Of a DNA stretch of 64,000 nt, positions 1 to 12,259 are shown piece by piece. Under the pieces are notes generated by a model. It ran no database searches and was not told the origin of the DNA. It saw nothing but the letters and a program-made list of their open reading frames with translations. Origin of the DNA: Ceratodon purpureus (taxonomy: Eukaryota > Streptophyta > Bryopsida > Pseudoditrichales > Ditrichaceae). Within the stretch, counting starts at the first letter, position 1, and each line of letters opens with the position of its first letter. The stretch is taken from positions 5,869,471 through 5,933,470 of the forward strand of contig CM026428.1 of assembly GCA_014871385.1 (NCBI GenBank), in the 5' to 3' direction. The translations under genes and the position numbers were made by a program.

Positions 1-330
1 TAGTTGGAATTGTAAATTAGAACGTCACACACAACAAATTTAATTTAATAAGCTCTGATGTAGAAAGTACAGGTCTAGTTTGAGATTAGACAAAAACGCT
101 ACCACTCGCGATAATAACAGTGTATCAGCTTGTAAGTTCCTATTTCTATTCTAATTATTTATTTCTCCAATTTTGCTTTTTGTTTTAGCTCTTGTACACA
201 ACGTATGGGCTGGTGCCGGAATATGACATGTTTATTTCAATGTCCAGCATATATTAAATTCAATTCTAGGGTTTGAAATTTATAGTATCATTCAATACAT
301 GTCTAATACCGATATCCTGATTATCAACAG

Positions 331-2898
331 ACAATGTGAGTCGTGCAACAGTCGACAACAGTGATGCACAAGGATCGAGGCCGAGTACTGGAAACTGCTC
401 GAATAGGAGACAGAGTGGAAGTAATACAAACTCTATGGGGGAACAGAGGCAGAGAAAAAGGAAAGTTCAAGACCCTTCGCAGGTGCACGGCATGAAACGG
501 TGGAGCGCTTTCTATGAGCTCCCTTACTGGGAGGTATGTATCTACGGCCGTTTCTAACTCTGCGAATAGCCTTGCTGCACTTCGATGATATCTTGTTCAT
601 ATTTGGCTTTCAGTTTGATAGCAAGTACATAGTTGCTAGCATACAAAGTTACAAATGACCGTTCAATACGGAATCCTGTATTTTTTATTTTCCCTTACCG
701 GATGCATTTGTTACGGAGTTTCGATCTTCACTCTGTGATGTCGGCTGAAAAAGCGTCGCGACAGATGATTATCTTGTTACTCTTGTGCTCTGAATGCGAA
801 GTTCTATGTGTTGCTAACAATCACAGATATTGTAATATTTTGACTAGGAATCTGATACTTTTCAATGGTTTGGAAATTGCAGCACTTGGAGATACGAAAT
901 TCTTTGGATATCATGCATTGTGAGAAAAATTTTGCAGAGAATGTCTTGAAGACCATCTGTGGAGCATTTGAGAAGGACAGCGTGAAAGTTCGGCGGGATA
1001 TGCAGCGAGAAGGTATTCGGAGGCATCTATGGATGACGGAGGATCCGAATAATCCTATGCGTATGTTGAAACCAGCTGCAAATTACGTGCTCAAACCGGA
1101 TGAGTTTGACATATTCTGCAGTAGGTTGGAGAGCCTTAAGATGCCATCAGGATACTGTTCCGAAAACATGGGGACCAACATAAGGAACAGAAAATTCGGA
1201 GCTTTAAAATCCCATGACTACCACATTCTCATTCAAACTCTTATCCCTCTGGCTCTTAGAGGTTTAATGGAACCTACTACTAGGATGGCTATCATGCGAG
1301 CGTGCAGAATATTTCGAAGGTTATGTTGTAAAGTGTGGGACCCTGCGCAGGCAGATAATCTCCGGGAGGATGTTGCTATTACCATGTGTCTGATGGAGAT
1401 AACTTTCCCATTGACATTTTTCGATATAATGTCCCATTTGCCTTTTCACTTGGTGGAGGAATTAATTATCTTAGGTCCCACACAGGTTCGGTGGATGTAT
1501 CCAGTGGAAAGGACTATGATGACTTTGAAGAATCACGTAAAAAATCGAGCTAGGCCTGAAGCCTCAATTGCCCACGGATATCTTCTGGACGAGACGATGG
1601 GATTTGCAACTTCATATATGCATGGTTATGACGTTGTGAGACGCAGGGTGTGGGACGCAGACCCCGAAGATTGCGCTGAGTATGAGGTTCTTGAGGGAGC
1701 TGCGGTTGATATCACTCTAACTCGTGCTGAGCGGGACTCAGCACACAAGTATGTGTTGCGCAATTCCACTCTGACAGCCTCATACTACAGGTGAAGTATT
1801 CTCAAACCTCCGCTTATAAATTTTTAGACCATATTCACATCTATAGTTCCTGCTTGATAGTATGTCATTCAATTTTCATAACATAATTTGCATTTTTTTA
1901 TTCCAATTTGAATTAGTTCACTGCTTTAATCAAATTAGATATATAATGTGGCTACGTTTTTATATGTTAGGAGGTTTGTACTTATCTCATTTCTGATTTG
2001 GGTGACTTTGTAAGAATGTACTGATCTGACGCTTTACTTGTTTATCCGGTGCCCGGTAACGCTCAGTGAATGGGAAGCTGAGTTCGAAAGCAGTGGCGGT
2101 GCAATTGGTCCGATAGAGCTTTGGTTGAAAAACAAAGTTCATTCTGCTGATTTGGATATGTCCGACCCTAACGAGTCAGACACGGTGCTCCTTTCTAATC
2201 CACCTTCACTGAGGTGCAAAAGATATGCGCGCATGAAGGCTTACGGAAATCACTGGCGCGTTGATGATGACTACTCAAGATCATTACATACAGTTGATTA
2301 CGGAGTAGCGTGTTTTGAAGTGAATGAGCAATCCATGGGCTCAGGAAAGGATTATGTTGGGGTGCTAGAAGATATACTGCTCTTAGACTACGGGAAACTA
2401 AATACTCCGATTACACTTTTCTCATGTCAATGGAAGAAAAGATACGATGCTCGTAGAAGAAACACTTACATACGAGACGATGATGGATTTCTTGTGGTTA
2501 ATTTTAGAAATAATGTTTCTAAAGCAGTGGACTGTTATGTTTTCCCCAGCCAGTGCACGCAGGTCTTCTTTTCAGACGACGATACACGTCCAGTCGAGTC
2601 CAATTGGAAAGTTGTTCTTCGGAAAGAAGCACGCTCTAGACGAAAAATGGAGGAGGACGACGATTTGTTTATATCAACTAACGTTGAAACAGCAGGAATG
2701 ATGCCGAGCTATTCACTGCGCGAGCATCCACAAGAACCAGACTTGACAGGAGCTATTCTTGTGAACGACATCGACAATGCCATTGCATTGCAGGGATTCG
2801 AGAAGGAAAGGAGACGACCACTGCGTCAAAGACCGCGAATACAAACTGATGTACAGGCTAAAAAAAAAAGAAAACGAAAAAGCAGCCCTCTGAATTAG
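331..2898 (+). CDS. CACTA (En/Spm) Tnp2-type transposase, 5' part missing
   Basis: Three exons join in frame: about 331-533, 883-1790 and 2067-2898. The introns 534-882 and 1791-2066 are GT-AG, phase 0 and phase 2. The first exon ends in a Tnp2-like stretch (HGMKRWSAFYELPYWE) that continues after the intron with LDIMHCEKNFAENV, the HNLDVMHIEKN-type signature of CACTA Tnp2 transposases. About 1215-1660 matches the DUF4218 pattern (LKSHDYHILIQ, RWMYPVERTMMTLK, NRARPEASIAHGY). About 2370-2640 resembles DUF4216 (GVLEDILLLDYG, DDDGFLVVNF, WKVVLR). The protein ends in a basic KKKRKRK tail. The upstream catalytic transposase_21 portion is not seen; an acceptor at 329-330 suggests earlier exons lie outside the window, or the copy is 5'-truncated. 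Tnp2 binds CACTA element ends and cuts them. The element termini were not located. Confidence 0.85.
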
Positions 2899-4182
2899 AA
2901 GAGGTAATGGACATCATCCCTTTAGAATTTGAAATTTTTAGGGGGTTGACGGATAATGGGAGGTCTGAATTCAGCGACTATTTTGTATTCTTGTATTCAA
3001 ATTATTGCTGTGCCCAGATGAAACTTGGCCTGAATTACTATTCTCTGCGGTCATGATTTGAGTAGGTATGCAAAAGTATAACAACAAGAGAGGTAAAAAC
3101 ATATTAAATACTTTTTAAAAACTTTTTGATCTGATAGCTGTAGGAATGAACAAGTACCCTCTTAGACTGTGAGATAAGTCCAGGATTTTTCCACAAATGT
3201 GAACATAAAATACGAATAAGTGGAGTATGAAGATAATTAGTACTAACAATAACAAGTTATCACATCATCGTCGTTGTTTTGAATGGTCTCTTCCAGAAAT
3301 CCATGATAGTATGTGTAGAAATAATAAGTGGACTCTGCGAAACTATGAACTCTAAAATTATTCATTTAAATTCAAGTATGTTTTGCACATCCGATTACAC
3401 AAGTGAAAACGTGATTCTCAGTACATTTGGCCTTAAATTGAGATCAAGGTAGCTCAATTAGTATTTATGTTAACACATTGTAAGCATATATTGTATGGCT
3501 TTCGGTTAATATCGAACAATTTTAGGTTAATTGAAATTATTAATCAGTACCTTCAATATTTTACGTCTTAATGATACATCACAACTCCCATGGTTTAATT
3601 TCAACATATCTTCTATGATTTCCCTAATTAATATTTGATGCGATATAATGATCACCAATAACATGATTGAAAAGTTTCATTCAGAGACATAGTAGAAACC
3701 AGCGGTGATGTAACAATGAGTGAAATGATTCCGACTTTACAATGTGTATGAAGAAGTGCAATCAATAGCTTTGATTAGTTGCTGCTGAATAAATACTTCT
3801 AGTATTGTACGTCTAATTCATGACGAATGTACATAACGATTTGACAAGGTTAGAAGTATCATGATGCTGAAGGCAGTAAGCTGTCAATATAATCACTATG
3901 CACTTAGCAATAATGATGTATACAACATTGGTGAGGGGAACACACTAATTCCTTATCAACTTGATTTGACGTCTTGCTGGATTGCGCAGTTGATGATCAG
4001 AAGTACATTACAGTAAAGAACCCCCCGTGACCGTGGAGAGATGGTTTATGGAGAAAGAGCATTGTAGAAGTAGTTTCCTCTGCCGTGGACTTCGTCTTGG
4101 CAGACGTACATTGTTTCCATTCACTGTTTTATTTCTTTCCTCCAAGCATTGTTCTCTCGTTCAGATCTAGTATTCCCCTACC
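2899..4182. other. AT-rich stretch without a recognisable gene
   Basis: No long ORF or familiar motif is visible on either strand. It lies between the Tnp2-like gene and the acidic gene at 4261 and is probably internal to the same CACTA-derived block. Confidence 0.5.
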
Positions 4183-4260
4183 GTGCTAGAAGCTCCAGAC
4201 ACACGACACGGAAGTGTGCTCAGCAATCCGAAGTATTTGCAACAGTGTTTTCGCTTGAAG

Positions 4261-5666
4261 ATGTCGACCCCAAACATACACTGGACTTCATCGCCATTTC
4301 ACGTTCGAGTCAGTAGCCCTGAAGGTGAAGAGCATCACTTTTATATTCCTTTTCATGAAGTCGTTGTAACGCTGATTAAGTATATTTTTGTCCTTTCATT
4401 TCTTTTAGAGACAAAAATAAACCGTCTGTTCTGGTTCCGGCAGGAAACTTACAATTGGCATTAACCTATTTAATACATTCTAGGGTCGGAGGATAAAGAA
4501 AACAATGGAAACGGAGCATTTTCAAGCGGAGCGGACACAAACTCGACGGCAAGCTTGTCTGCGTCAGGTAAATTGTCAACAAGTATAGTTTTCTGTTTAT
4601 TGTCTGCTTATATGAGGTTTGTTATTGAAAATTTAGTTACAGACTCAAAATTTGTGCATTTCGAGGAAAACGTAGCTGACGTTGACAACTTCCTGATGAA
4701 GAACACTTCAATATCACAGATGAGGACCAGGAAAAGGAAGGGGAGCAACATGTTTCTCGGAGTACTCTGCCGAACCTACTCAGTGCTTCGAGTGGGACAG
4801 GAGAGGAAGAAGAAGTTTTGGCAGGAGAAGAAGCGCTAGATGACGCTGGAATGATCTACTCGTCTGGCGTAGAGGATTTTGTCACTGGAGACGAACGATT
4901 ACAGCACCTTTTTGAAGGCGACGATGAAATTCCAGACGAAGTATTCTTTGACTCGGACACTAATGTAACTACCACCGAAGAAGAAGAAGATAACAGTGGA
5001 GGCAGCCGTGATCCATGGAGCAGTAGCGACCCGTCATCTTACTCCATTTCTTTCACCAGTACCGAGGACATTATATCCACAGGACTCACTAGCACTGAAG
5101 CAACTGACGTTGGAGCTGATGATGTACAAGCTCAGTCCGCAAACGTTCCAACAGCGGTAATCTGTTTGAGTGATGACGACATTAATGATCCCGATATGTA
5201 CGAGAACCCTGCATGGTTGAAAAGTGGACGGCCAATGCCAACAGCAAATGAAACAACAGACGTTAGCCGTTGTGAAGGTAGTACCAGTGAAGCGAACGAA
5301 GCCAACGAGGGGAATCGTGATCCGAGAAGCATTATTAATTTGAAGAATCCTCCGTTGTATACTCCTCTTCAAAAATGGGAATACACACATGGTTTACCTA
5401 TTGAAGGAGTCACAGATGTTCAGAAGTGGGTTGCGGAGGTGGGTTTGCAGGATTATGACGTAGTAGTTGAGAACCCCAGAAAGAAGTTGAAAACAAACAA
5501 TGACACTGAGACACAGAAGTATGGGAGTTCTTCACGAGCTGACTATGAAGCTCTGGTTGCAAGCTTAGATGCAGCTGCTGCTGTTCCTCAAGTCAACAAT
5601 GACAAGGATGGTAAAAAAGAAGACACGACTGCTAAAGGGAAGGAGAAGGAAGATGATAACGTGTGA
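4261..5666 (+). pseudogene. Acidic protein gene, probably CACTA-associated, with a frameshift
   Basis: I do not recognise the family. A plausible first exon starts at the ATG at 4261 (MSTPNIHWTSSPFHVR...) and runs to a GTAACG donor near 4372. A second exon (about 4484-4567) keeps frame and is basic (GRRIKKTMETEHFQAE). After an acceptor near 4640 the frame reads SKFVHFEENVADVDNF, then the acidic reading shifts by one base near 4690 to PDEEHFNITDEDQEKEG. That frame stays open to 5666, 327 codons of Asp/Glu/Ser-rich protein with a Lys-rich C-terminus. The matching acidic character on both sides of the shift suggests a disabling indel rather than an intron. Position downstream of a Tnp2 gene would fit the second (TnpA-like) CACTA gene, but no homology is visible. 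An unrecognised alternative splice could restore the frame. Confidence 0.45.
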
Positions 5667-6861
5667 AGGATTCGTCATTGAAGGTACAGTTAATGCACCT
5701 TGGAGTTGTGGATTCTTGCATTCTAAATTTTTACTCTTGTATACTTGTTTTTTTGTAAATTAAACTTTGGTGTTGGAGAGCACATTGCTTTTTTCCGGTC
5801 TCTAGAAATTCAGACATGTAGACGAGATCTTTGGATGTGGATGCAATATATAATCGTTGTTTTGAGTATTTTTGTGTGCAATTGGTTGTTTTAACTTTTA
5901 AACAGTCAGTATAAGATATTTTGTTTGTGATGAGAAGTATTGCCTACTGTCCTATTAGACTCAGCATATTAGAGTTATTCAGTGTATATTACCTTGAATG
6001 CTGTGAAATTACAAACCACTAACGCATCCATTTTAACATTTGCTTTTTGCTGTGCAGAGGATTGGGGAGGGTCATGTTAACTATGTATGTATGTCTAATT
6101 TGTTGTTCGATCGGACCTTCAATAATTTTTTGGGTTACTTTGGTTTGTTCTATGAAGGATTAATCATATTTGAATGATAGATGTTTATCCCATGGCCACA
6201 GAACATCGGACAGTGGTAGCCTTGTAATACTCTTTGAATATAGTGACAGAATTTTTGGGATGAATTGTTTTGTCAACTGAATTCAAAACCATTAAATGTA
6301 GGTCATAGGTTCGGGAAGTATAGCTCACAATTAAGTATTTCCTTTTATACTAATACAATATACGTTGAGGACATAGATATTGTTTAAGTGGTGAAGATTT
6401 TTACATTGCGTAACGGCATCGTTAATAGATTGTACTGTCCCGACAGTTGATACATGTATAGCGACACTGTGTTTGTGAATATCCTCTTCATTTACCCCCT
6501 TCTGTTTTTGGATTACGTTAACATTTATTAAATCTCTCTATCTTCATTTTACATTGGTAATTTTGAATGTTATTAATATAATATTTAGAATCAAGGTATG
6601 AGCGTCTATTATATATTAACTACATAATAGGGCTAATGAACTAGAACAGTGGTATGAGAAGAGCCCTATATAACTCGGATGTGACGTGTAAAACACAGGT
6701 GACTGCCAGTGAAATTGAATTCACTGAGTACAACGGCATGTGATGATGTTTTGTTTGGATCCAATTAAACCTGCTTTTGCTGGGTGACATTGTTTAATTT
6801 TTTCATAATTTGTGATTTGATCGTGCATGATCATAACCTGCTGAACTATAAGTGGCGAAAC
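5667..6861. other. Intergenic, nothing recognised
   Basis: AT-rich sequence with scattered stops on both strands. I see no repeat or RNA gene. Confidence 0.5.
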
Positions 6862-7302
6862 ATGGATAGCACAACATCGACCGTCTTTTCTGAAGCTGTC
6901 TCAAGTAAGTGATCATGTGCCTCTACTCTCTCATGTGTTTGTATGATTTCGTACTGGAACTAACTATGATTGATTTCCGTCTAATTGTACACGTCATTAT
7001 TATCATAGTATGATTGACATGCTGATTACTCTAAATCCGTGGCTCTGAAAGTAGACAGATTGATGACTTTGTTTGTAATGATTATTCCAATACTATGATA
7101 TTTTTTATCAGATTATGCTGTGGAAGATCTCAACACAGCACTACATGTCGCAGCAGTCATATTAGTCGTGTATAATGGGATAAGCCTAGACTACAAATCA
7201 GTAGAAACGAGGACAGAAGTGACACAAAGGGGGGCTAATTGCGGCTTCTTCATGAGTATTGTTAACATTGTCGGAACTTGGATTATACTAAACGGTTGTT
7301 GA
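6862..7302 (+). CDS. Possible small two-exon gene, 77 residues, unknown
   Basis: An ATG at 6862 opens MDSTTSTVFSEAVS and is followed by a consensus GTAAGT donor at 6905. An acceptor at 7110-7111 rejoins in phase (exon 2, 7112-7302) and runs 63 codons to a stop. The joined product would have two hydrophobic stretches, around TALHVAAVILVVYNGISL and FFMSIVNIVGTWIIL, hinting at a small membrane protein. No family is recognised. The model rests only on splice consensus and phase. The exons could equally belong to a longer, degenerate transposon gene. Confidence 0.25.
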
Positions 7303-7612
7303 GGTTGTTTTGCTGGCGGAGACACTGGTTCACATATGCAAGACTGTCGCAGAAATCTGTAAGAACGACAGAATGCACGATCTTCGTTCACCGTAGTATG
7401 TTTCTTTTCTCAGAGCGCTATTAGTGTTGCACCGAATCAGATACCTCCCTCTTTTAACTTGCAACGATAGTTAGGACATTCTCTGGAAGAAACTCTTGCG
7501 ATCGAGCGACCCTGTATCAGGTATATTCGGAGCAAACTCTCTTTGGGTTATATGTTGTTATCTGCTTTCGTTGTTTACCTGCGTTATAATCTAATTGATA
7601 TTGTGTTACAGA

Positions 7613-8122
7613 ATGGCGTCTTGGGAAACAGTGATACGCGACGGAGTCATAACGCGTCTCCTTACGCAAATGACCCAACCTAAGAACGAATGGGATGCTC
7701 CACCGCGCATGGCAGGAGAACTGTTTCCACGGCAACAGTGCACAATACTTGAAGTCGAAAACATCCGACTTGCATCTGCGATGTGGAGAGAGGTTGTGGA
7801 CAGCAGCGCGGAGTGGGCGGCGGTGCGTTTGGCGAGGTTTGATTTCGCAAATGAAGTGGGCGTTCCATGGGAACCTTTTCCGCAATACGAACTGGATGTT
7901 TTCTTGATCAACTGGGGCTTTTTGGGTGAGTCCTGGAAAATGAATACTCCAATTACCTCTCGACATCTACGACTGGACCCGATAGGAGCTCTTACTTGTG
8001 TGGATCTGGACGTGCTACGACGCCTTTTACAAAATCCCGACAATACTCGCATATGCGTCGCGGAGGGAGAACTGCTGGAACCTTCCTTGGATATATGGGT
8101 CTCTCCCCGTCATCGACTGTAG
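7613..8122 (+). CDS. Hypothetical protein ORF, 169 residues
   Basis: The ORF starts at the ATG at 7613, immediately after a TTACAG acceptor-like sequence, so it may be a first coding exon or an internal exon. It encodes MASWETVIRDGVITRLLTQM..., is mixed charged and Trp-rich, and ends SPRHRL. No family, signal peptide or membrane segment is recognised. Codon use looks more protein-like than the surrounding AT-rich DNA. It lies in the transposon-rich left part of the window and may be transposon cargo or a degraded host gene. Confidence 0.35.
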   Translation: MASWETVIRDGVITRLLTQMTQPKNEWDAPPRMAGELFPRQQCTILEVENIRLASAMWREVVDSSAEWAAVRLARFDFANEVGVPWEPFPQYELDVFLINWGFLGESWKMNTPITSRHLRLDPIGALTCVDLDVLRRLLQNPDNTRICVAEGELLEPSLDIWVSPRHRL

Positions 8123-10094
8123 ACTTGGTTGAGATCCGTTTCTACTTCGTTCAGTTAGTACCCTCAAAACTTAAGTACCGCCGTATGTCCTTAAGTAATA
8201 ATCCGTTCCCGACCTTAGTTTTGTGGTACACGCAATGTCTTTATTCTATTATTGACCATATTTTGTGATCTGTCTGGCAGAGTGAATATGGAGACTTCAA
8301 CCACGCGACTACTGTACCAGGGAACGTGATTCGGATGTTTTCGCTGTTTGGCATATCTCGCCACATGGACAAATGAAGTGGGGTCGTTGTTTTGATCAAC
8401 AATGCTTGTGTTCCCAACGTGGATCAGTGTACAAGTGTTTTTTTTTGAACAATTACATGACTTGATTGTTGAAAACATTTCATTTTGTATTGTGTTCCTT
8501 CCCAGTCTTAACAGTTGAAGTCCTTGTAATTTTCTACTTTTTTTTCTGGATACATGGAATCGGAGCTATTAGAACCGCGGTTGAAGAGGATGTTAATGTA
8601 CAATGCAGTTGTCGTAATTTCATCAATGAGTGCACTCTGAGAGAATATGGAACTTAGACACATGCCTTCGGATATTGTGAATCAATTGTGAACATGATTT
8701 TACATACTATACATATAATAATATGTTCAAAGTTTAAGAGAAACACCAGTATTCAGTGTCTTGTAAACTTCCGCATGTCGTTAAAATTGAAACAGACAAC
8801 ATGAACTAGGTCAGAAATTTTCCGGGTTTTTTAACGTAAACAAAGCGGTACCATGTTATTTTAGCAGATGGTTTTTGTTGTTTCACCAGTTTATTATTTA
8901 CTTCTATAATATCCATTGCTCCTGCAGGTGTAGTCTGGTGCGTATCCTCGTAGTGTATCGTTTTATCTGAAATCTGTGACAACGTTACATGTGTTAGAGC
9001 TCCTGTTGGCTGTGATATAATCTACGGGTAAAAATTACATGTTATAAAACGGAACTGGACAAGGGACTCTACGAATGCATAATGTGTTCTTTTCTAAAGT
9101 AGAGTCTGATAATTTATTTGTGTTTTTGTTTAACTGAGGTAGTAAAGTTAGTTTCATATTACTCGCACTGACTTTCAGTGCCTGCCGTAGAAGACAAAAA
9201 TCAAGATCTCCCAGAGTTCTACTTCTGTGCGAGTATACTTAAATTAACTATGTGTGAGACAGTGTTTTTCTCCAACAAACTGTGGACGTTATTTCCAATG
9301 CAGAGGTATATATATTTTCGGCAAGAATGGTGTCCTGCTGATATGGCGTGGCTCTGTTTTATCTTGGTAGTCTGTTCTGGTTGTACGGTTGCAGCATTAT
9401 CTTCTGTGAGACTGATGAAGATTAAAGACACAAGTGCGACCTACTATTCCTTTTCCAGTAAGTGACCATCCCGTTTTGTCATCGTCTCTGTGTGGCTTTG
9501 TAAATGATTTAATTTCATTCACACCTTGATCTGCATGTGTATTGGTTTTTCAATAAACTAACATATCAAAATACGACTAATGCCCCTGACAGGCATCTGT
9601 GCAGATGGAGACTGGGGGAAAGCGGGCTTGTTACTAAATCCACATACATCATTGATTTCTGATCGTCCTCGAGACGACTCTAGTAGGTATTTTTTTTCCC
9701 CCGAAATTGCAATGCACGAAAAAATATGCATATGTCATGTTAGGATATGCAAATAGAATATTTAAATTGGGTTTACTAAACAGATCATAGTGCGCGCAAA
9801 AGTTGTGCATACAGAATAGAATAAGTAGCTATAATTCAATGATATCCATTAATGTTATGTTCAGGAATTGATAGAGATAAACAAACTTAGAGGTCCAAAG
9901 TTTACACAATCTCAGCCAAAGTGCAAACACGACAGTAAAATAGCGTCGGAGGTCAATCTGAAGTCGTTGATGACCCTACAACCCGTCTAGTTAAGAAACA
10001 GACACATATAAAGTCTACTGACATTGGATATGGCGAGGAAACAATCATAGTTTTGTCGAGGACTAGGAAACAACAACTAGGAACAGTTATGCAT
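8123..10094. other. Intergenic, no supported gene
   Basis: Short ORFs only. A 95-residue ORF at 9178-9465 follows a CAG acceptor-like site but shows no family features, so I do not call it. Confidence 0.4.
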
Positions 10095-10580
10095 CTATCC
10101 TTGTTTGCTAATTTGTGGTCTGTTGCTTGTCCACACCCGAGCCAACTCTATAATCGGTTGGTAGCAGTCCTCCCTGGTAATCTGCTCGATGGCCTGAAGA
10201 CTCTCAAGCTCCGCCTCAGAAACACGGATCAAGTGTCGAAGAGTCTCAAGTCGACGGTGTCCACGGTACCAACGGTTGAATGCTCCCTCTTTCTCCTGCC
10301 TCGCGTTGATGACATCATCCAGTTGCCTCCCCAACCTCCTGTCGACATCAATGACACCACGTCTGTAACGAGTTGGAGCAAACATTTGGAGGAGGTTACC
10401 AAGAACATCTAACTCATTCTCATACTCCTCCTGCGCATCCCGTAATGCTTCGTGGAGGATAGGTTCCTCTGCCTCTAGCAATTGTAGCTCGAACCTCATG
10501 TTGTTAAGTTCTAATCTAACTACAAAGGTCCCTGTCTCAGCGTGGAGAAGGCGCTCGACACAGTTCACCAACTCGTCCAT
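10095..10580 (-). CDS. Hypothetical coiled-coil protein, 161 residues
   Basis: A single uninterrupted reading frame starts at ATG 10580 (MDELVNCVERLLHAETG) and ends at 10095. The protein is rich in Glu, Leu and Arg with heptad-like spacing, for example LEAEEPILHEALRDAQEEYE and later RRLETLRHLIRVSEAELESL, so it is probably largely helical or coiled-coil. No signal peptide, membrane span or named domain is visible. The local base composition is less AT-rich than its flanks, which supports coding. It may be transposon cargo; the function is unknown. Confidence 0.5.
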   Translation of the reverse strand: MDELVNCVERLLHAETGTFVVRLELNNMRFELQLLEAEEPILHEALRDAQEEYENELDVLGNLLQMFAPTRYRRGVIDVDRRLGRQLDDVINARQEKEGAFNRWYRGHRRLETLRHLIRVSEAELESLQAIEQITREDCYQPIIELARVWTSNRPQISKQG

Positions 10581-11355
10581 CTTGCATTCACCCCTGACTC
10601 TGCTCTGATTCTGGGCTAAGTTCTTACAGTGGCGGCATTGTTATAAACGAGGGAATACTGGTACGATTTTGAATGGAAAATTGGTGCATGGCCAGCAAGA
10701 AGAGAAAAGAAAGTCCTAACAAACTTCTTCACTCGTATCTCAAGTGGACTGGTAGTTCAACATAACCTACCCATGTTGACACATACGCCTAGTTCATAGT
10801 GTTCATCATACTTTACATGCATGAAAAGATTGATGGACTAATGATCTGTTCATTGCATGTGTCAGCAAGAGGTAGTTCGCGCTGTTTTGGACTCTACGAG
10901 TAGTCACCTGAGAGAGTATAAAAATCCTCCTCGACAAAGCAGAGACGAAGAGGAGAAGAGCTATTGTACATTATCTTCGAGATTCTGATAACTGTTTCGA
11001 AGGAACGGACAGCAAGGTCAGGGTGATTTAGCTTAACGAGTTCAGAGTTCCTATTGCATAGTTGTGGAAGATGATCATGTCAAAACAGACTTGTGGTTCT
11101 CATGATCTGGACAAATTTACATTTGTTTGGTTGGACGCACAATTGATTGTAAAACGCATGGTCTGCGAGATGTAGGACTCCATTGGAGAAGATCGGTTGT
11201 TGAGCAATGATATTTTCTGCATCCATACTTATTAATGTTGAAATGTTAGACACTTGAAACTAGACCTGTAGATTGAACGGGAATCTAGTCACAAAATAGT
11301 ACATAATGATTCGAAGTTTGCTTTTTTCCAGGTACAAGGAGTACGTTTTTTAACG
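10581..11355. other. Intergenic, possible leader of the BRCT-like gene
   Basis: No gene is seen. A CAG acceptor-like site at about 11330 just upstream of the next ATG suggests that the following gene has an upstream non-coding exon here. Confidence 0.35.
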
Positions 11356-12259
11356 ATGTCCGTAGAACCAGTGAAGAACTCTTTGGAAAACCAGGCCTCT
11401 CCAGAGAATCCTGATTCCAATAATGAAGTAGGCAATAGCACGAAGCAAAAGAGAGAGGTTAGTACACAGGTGTCTGCGGGTGGAGAGAGAAGGAGGAGGA
11501 AGTGTAAGAAGGTGAAGCTTTCTGATCTGAGGCGGTGGGAGCGTTTGCAAGCAGGCTGCTTGGAATTAATGCAAGAGTTAGATGACCTCGGAAAAGAAAT
11601 GGAGGAAGAGCACCTCCGCAGGAACTGGTTTACAGGGGTCCGCGTCCTTCTAAACCGACCCATTCACTCTATGTGAGTTGAAATAAATACATTGCTAAGT
11701 TATGCTAATATCTGAGTCATCACAGCTTTTTATTGTAGTGTTTTGAGTCACAGACGGTTAATATTCTGAACTTCACCATTTTTGACATGGGTTCTGTGGT
11801 CATCTTATCTTCAGAAATCCAGATTCTCAAACTATCGCGTCTCTAACTTTACGAAGACTACTAATATCCGCTGAGTTGCTCGGAGCTACTGAAGCAGAAA
11901 ACATCTTCGACAAGGTGACGCATATAATTGTTTACCATAGAGATGGGCAGGAGATTCCGCAAAAGAATATTATCCGCAGGTACTTTTCCTTTCGACACTG
12001 ATTTCTCTTTTGAGCCTTACAGAATTGCGTTGGAGTTTGATTACACAGAGTTCTACAAAGTTTGATATTATTTCTGAAGTTTACAGTGTGTTCAAAAACG
12101 TGCAGCTTAGGAGGTCAGGCCGAGCAGGACATGGTTACATTCTCGCAATTCCTCAATCCCGGAGGTGCAACTATCAACGTAGTCTATCATGATTGGCTGG
12201 TAGACTGTCTCCAAAATGGTAGAATACTCCCAATAGCGGATTACAGGGCACTGAAATGA
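11356..12259 (+). CDS. Small BRCT-domain-like protein, 211 residues
   Basis: Three exons, 11356-11672, 11815-11979 and 12106-12259, join through GT-AG introns (GTGAGT and GTACTT donors) and give one open frame of 212 codons. The N-terminal ~100 residues are charged and basic (ERRRRKCKKVKLSDLRRWERL), with a helical Glu-rich stretch. The C-terminal ~110 residues read like a BRCT domain: a THIIVYHRDGQE strand, then INVVYHDWLVDCLQNGRILP with the Trp and following Cys that mark the BRCT third helix, and a final ADYRALK. BRCT domains mediate protein contacts in DNA repair proteins such as DNA ligase IV and XRCC1. No catalytic domain is attached, so this could be a stand-alone adaptor or a captured fragment of a repair gene. 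The BRCT assignment is by eye. Confidence 0.55.
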
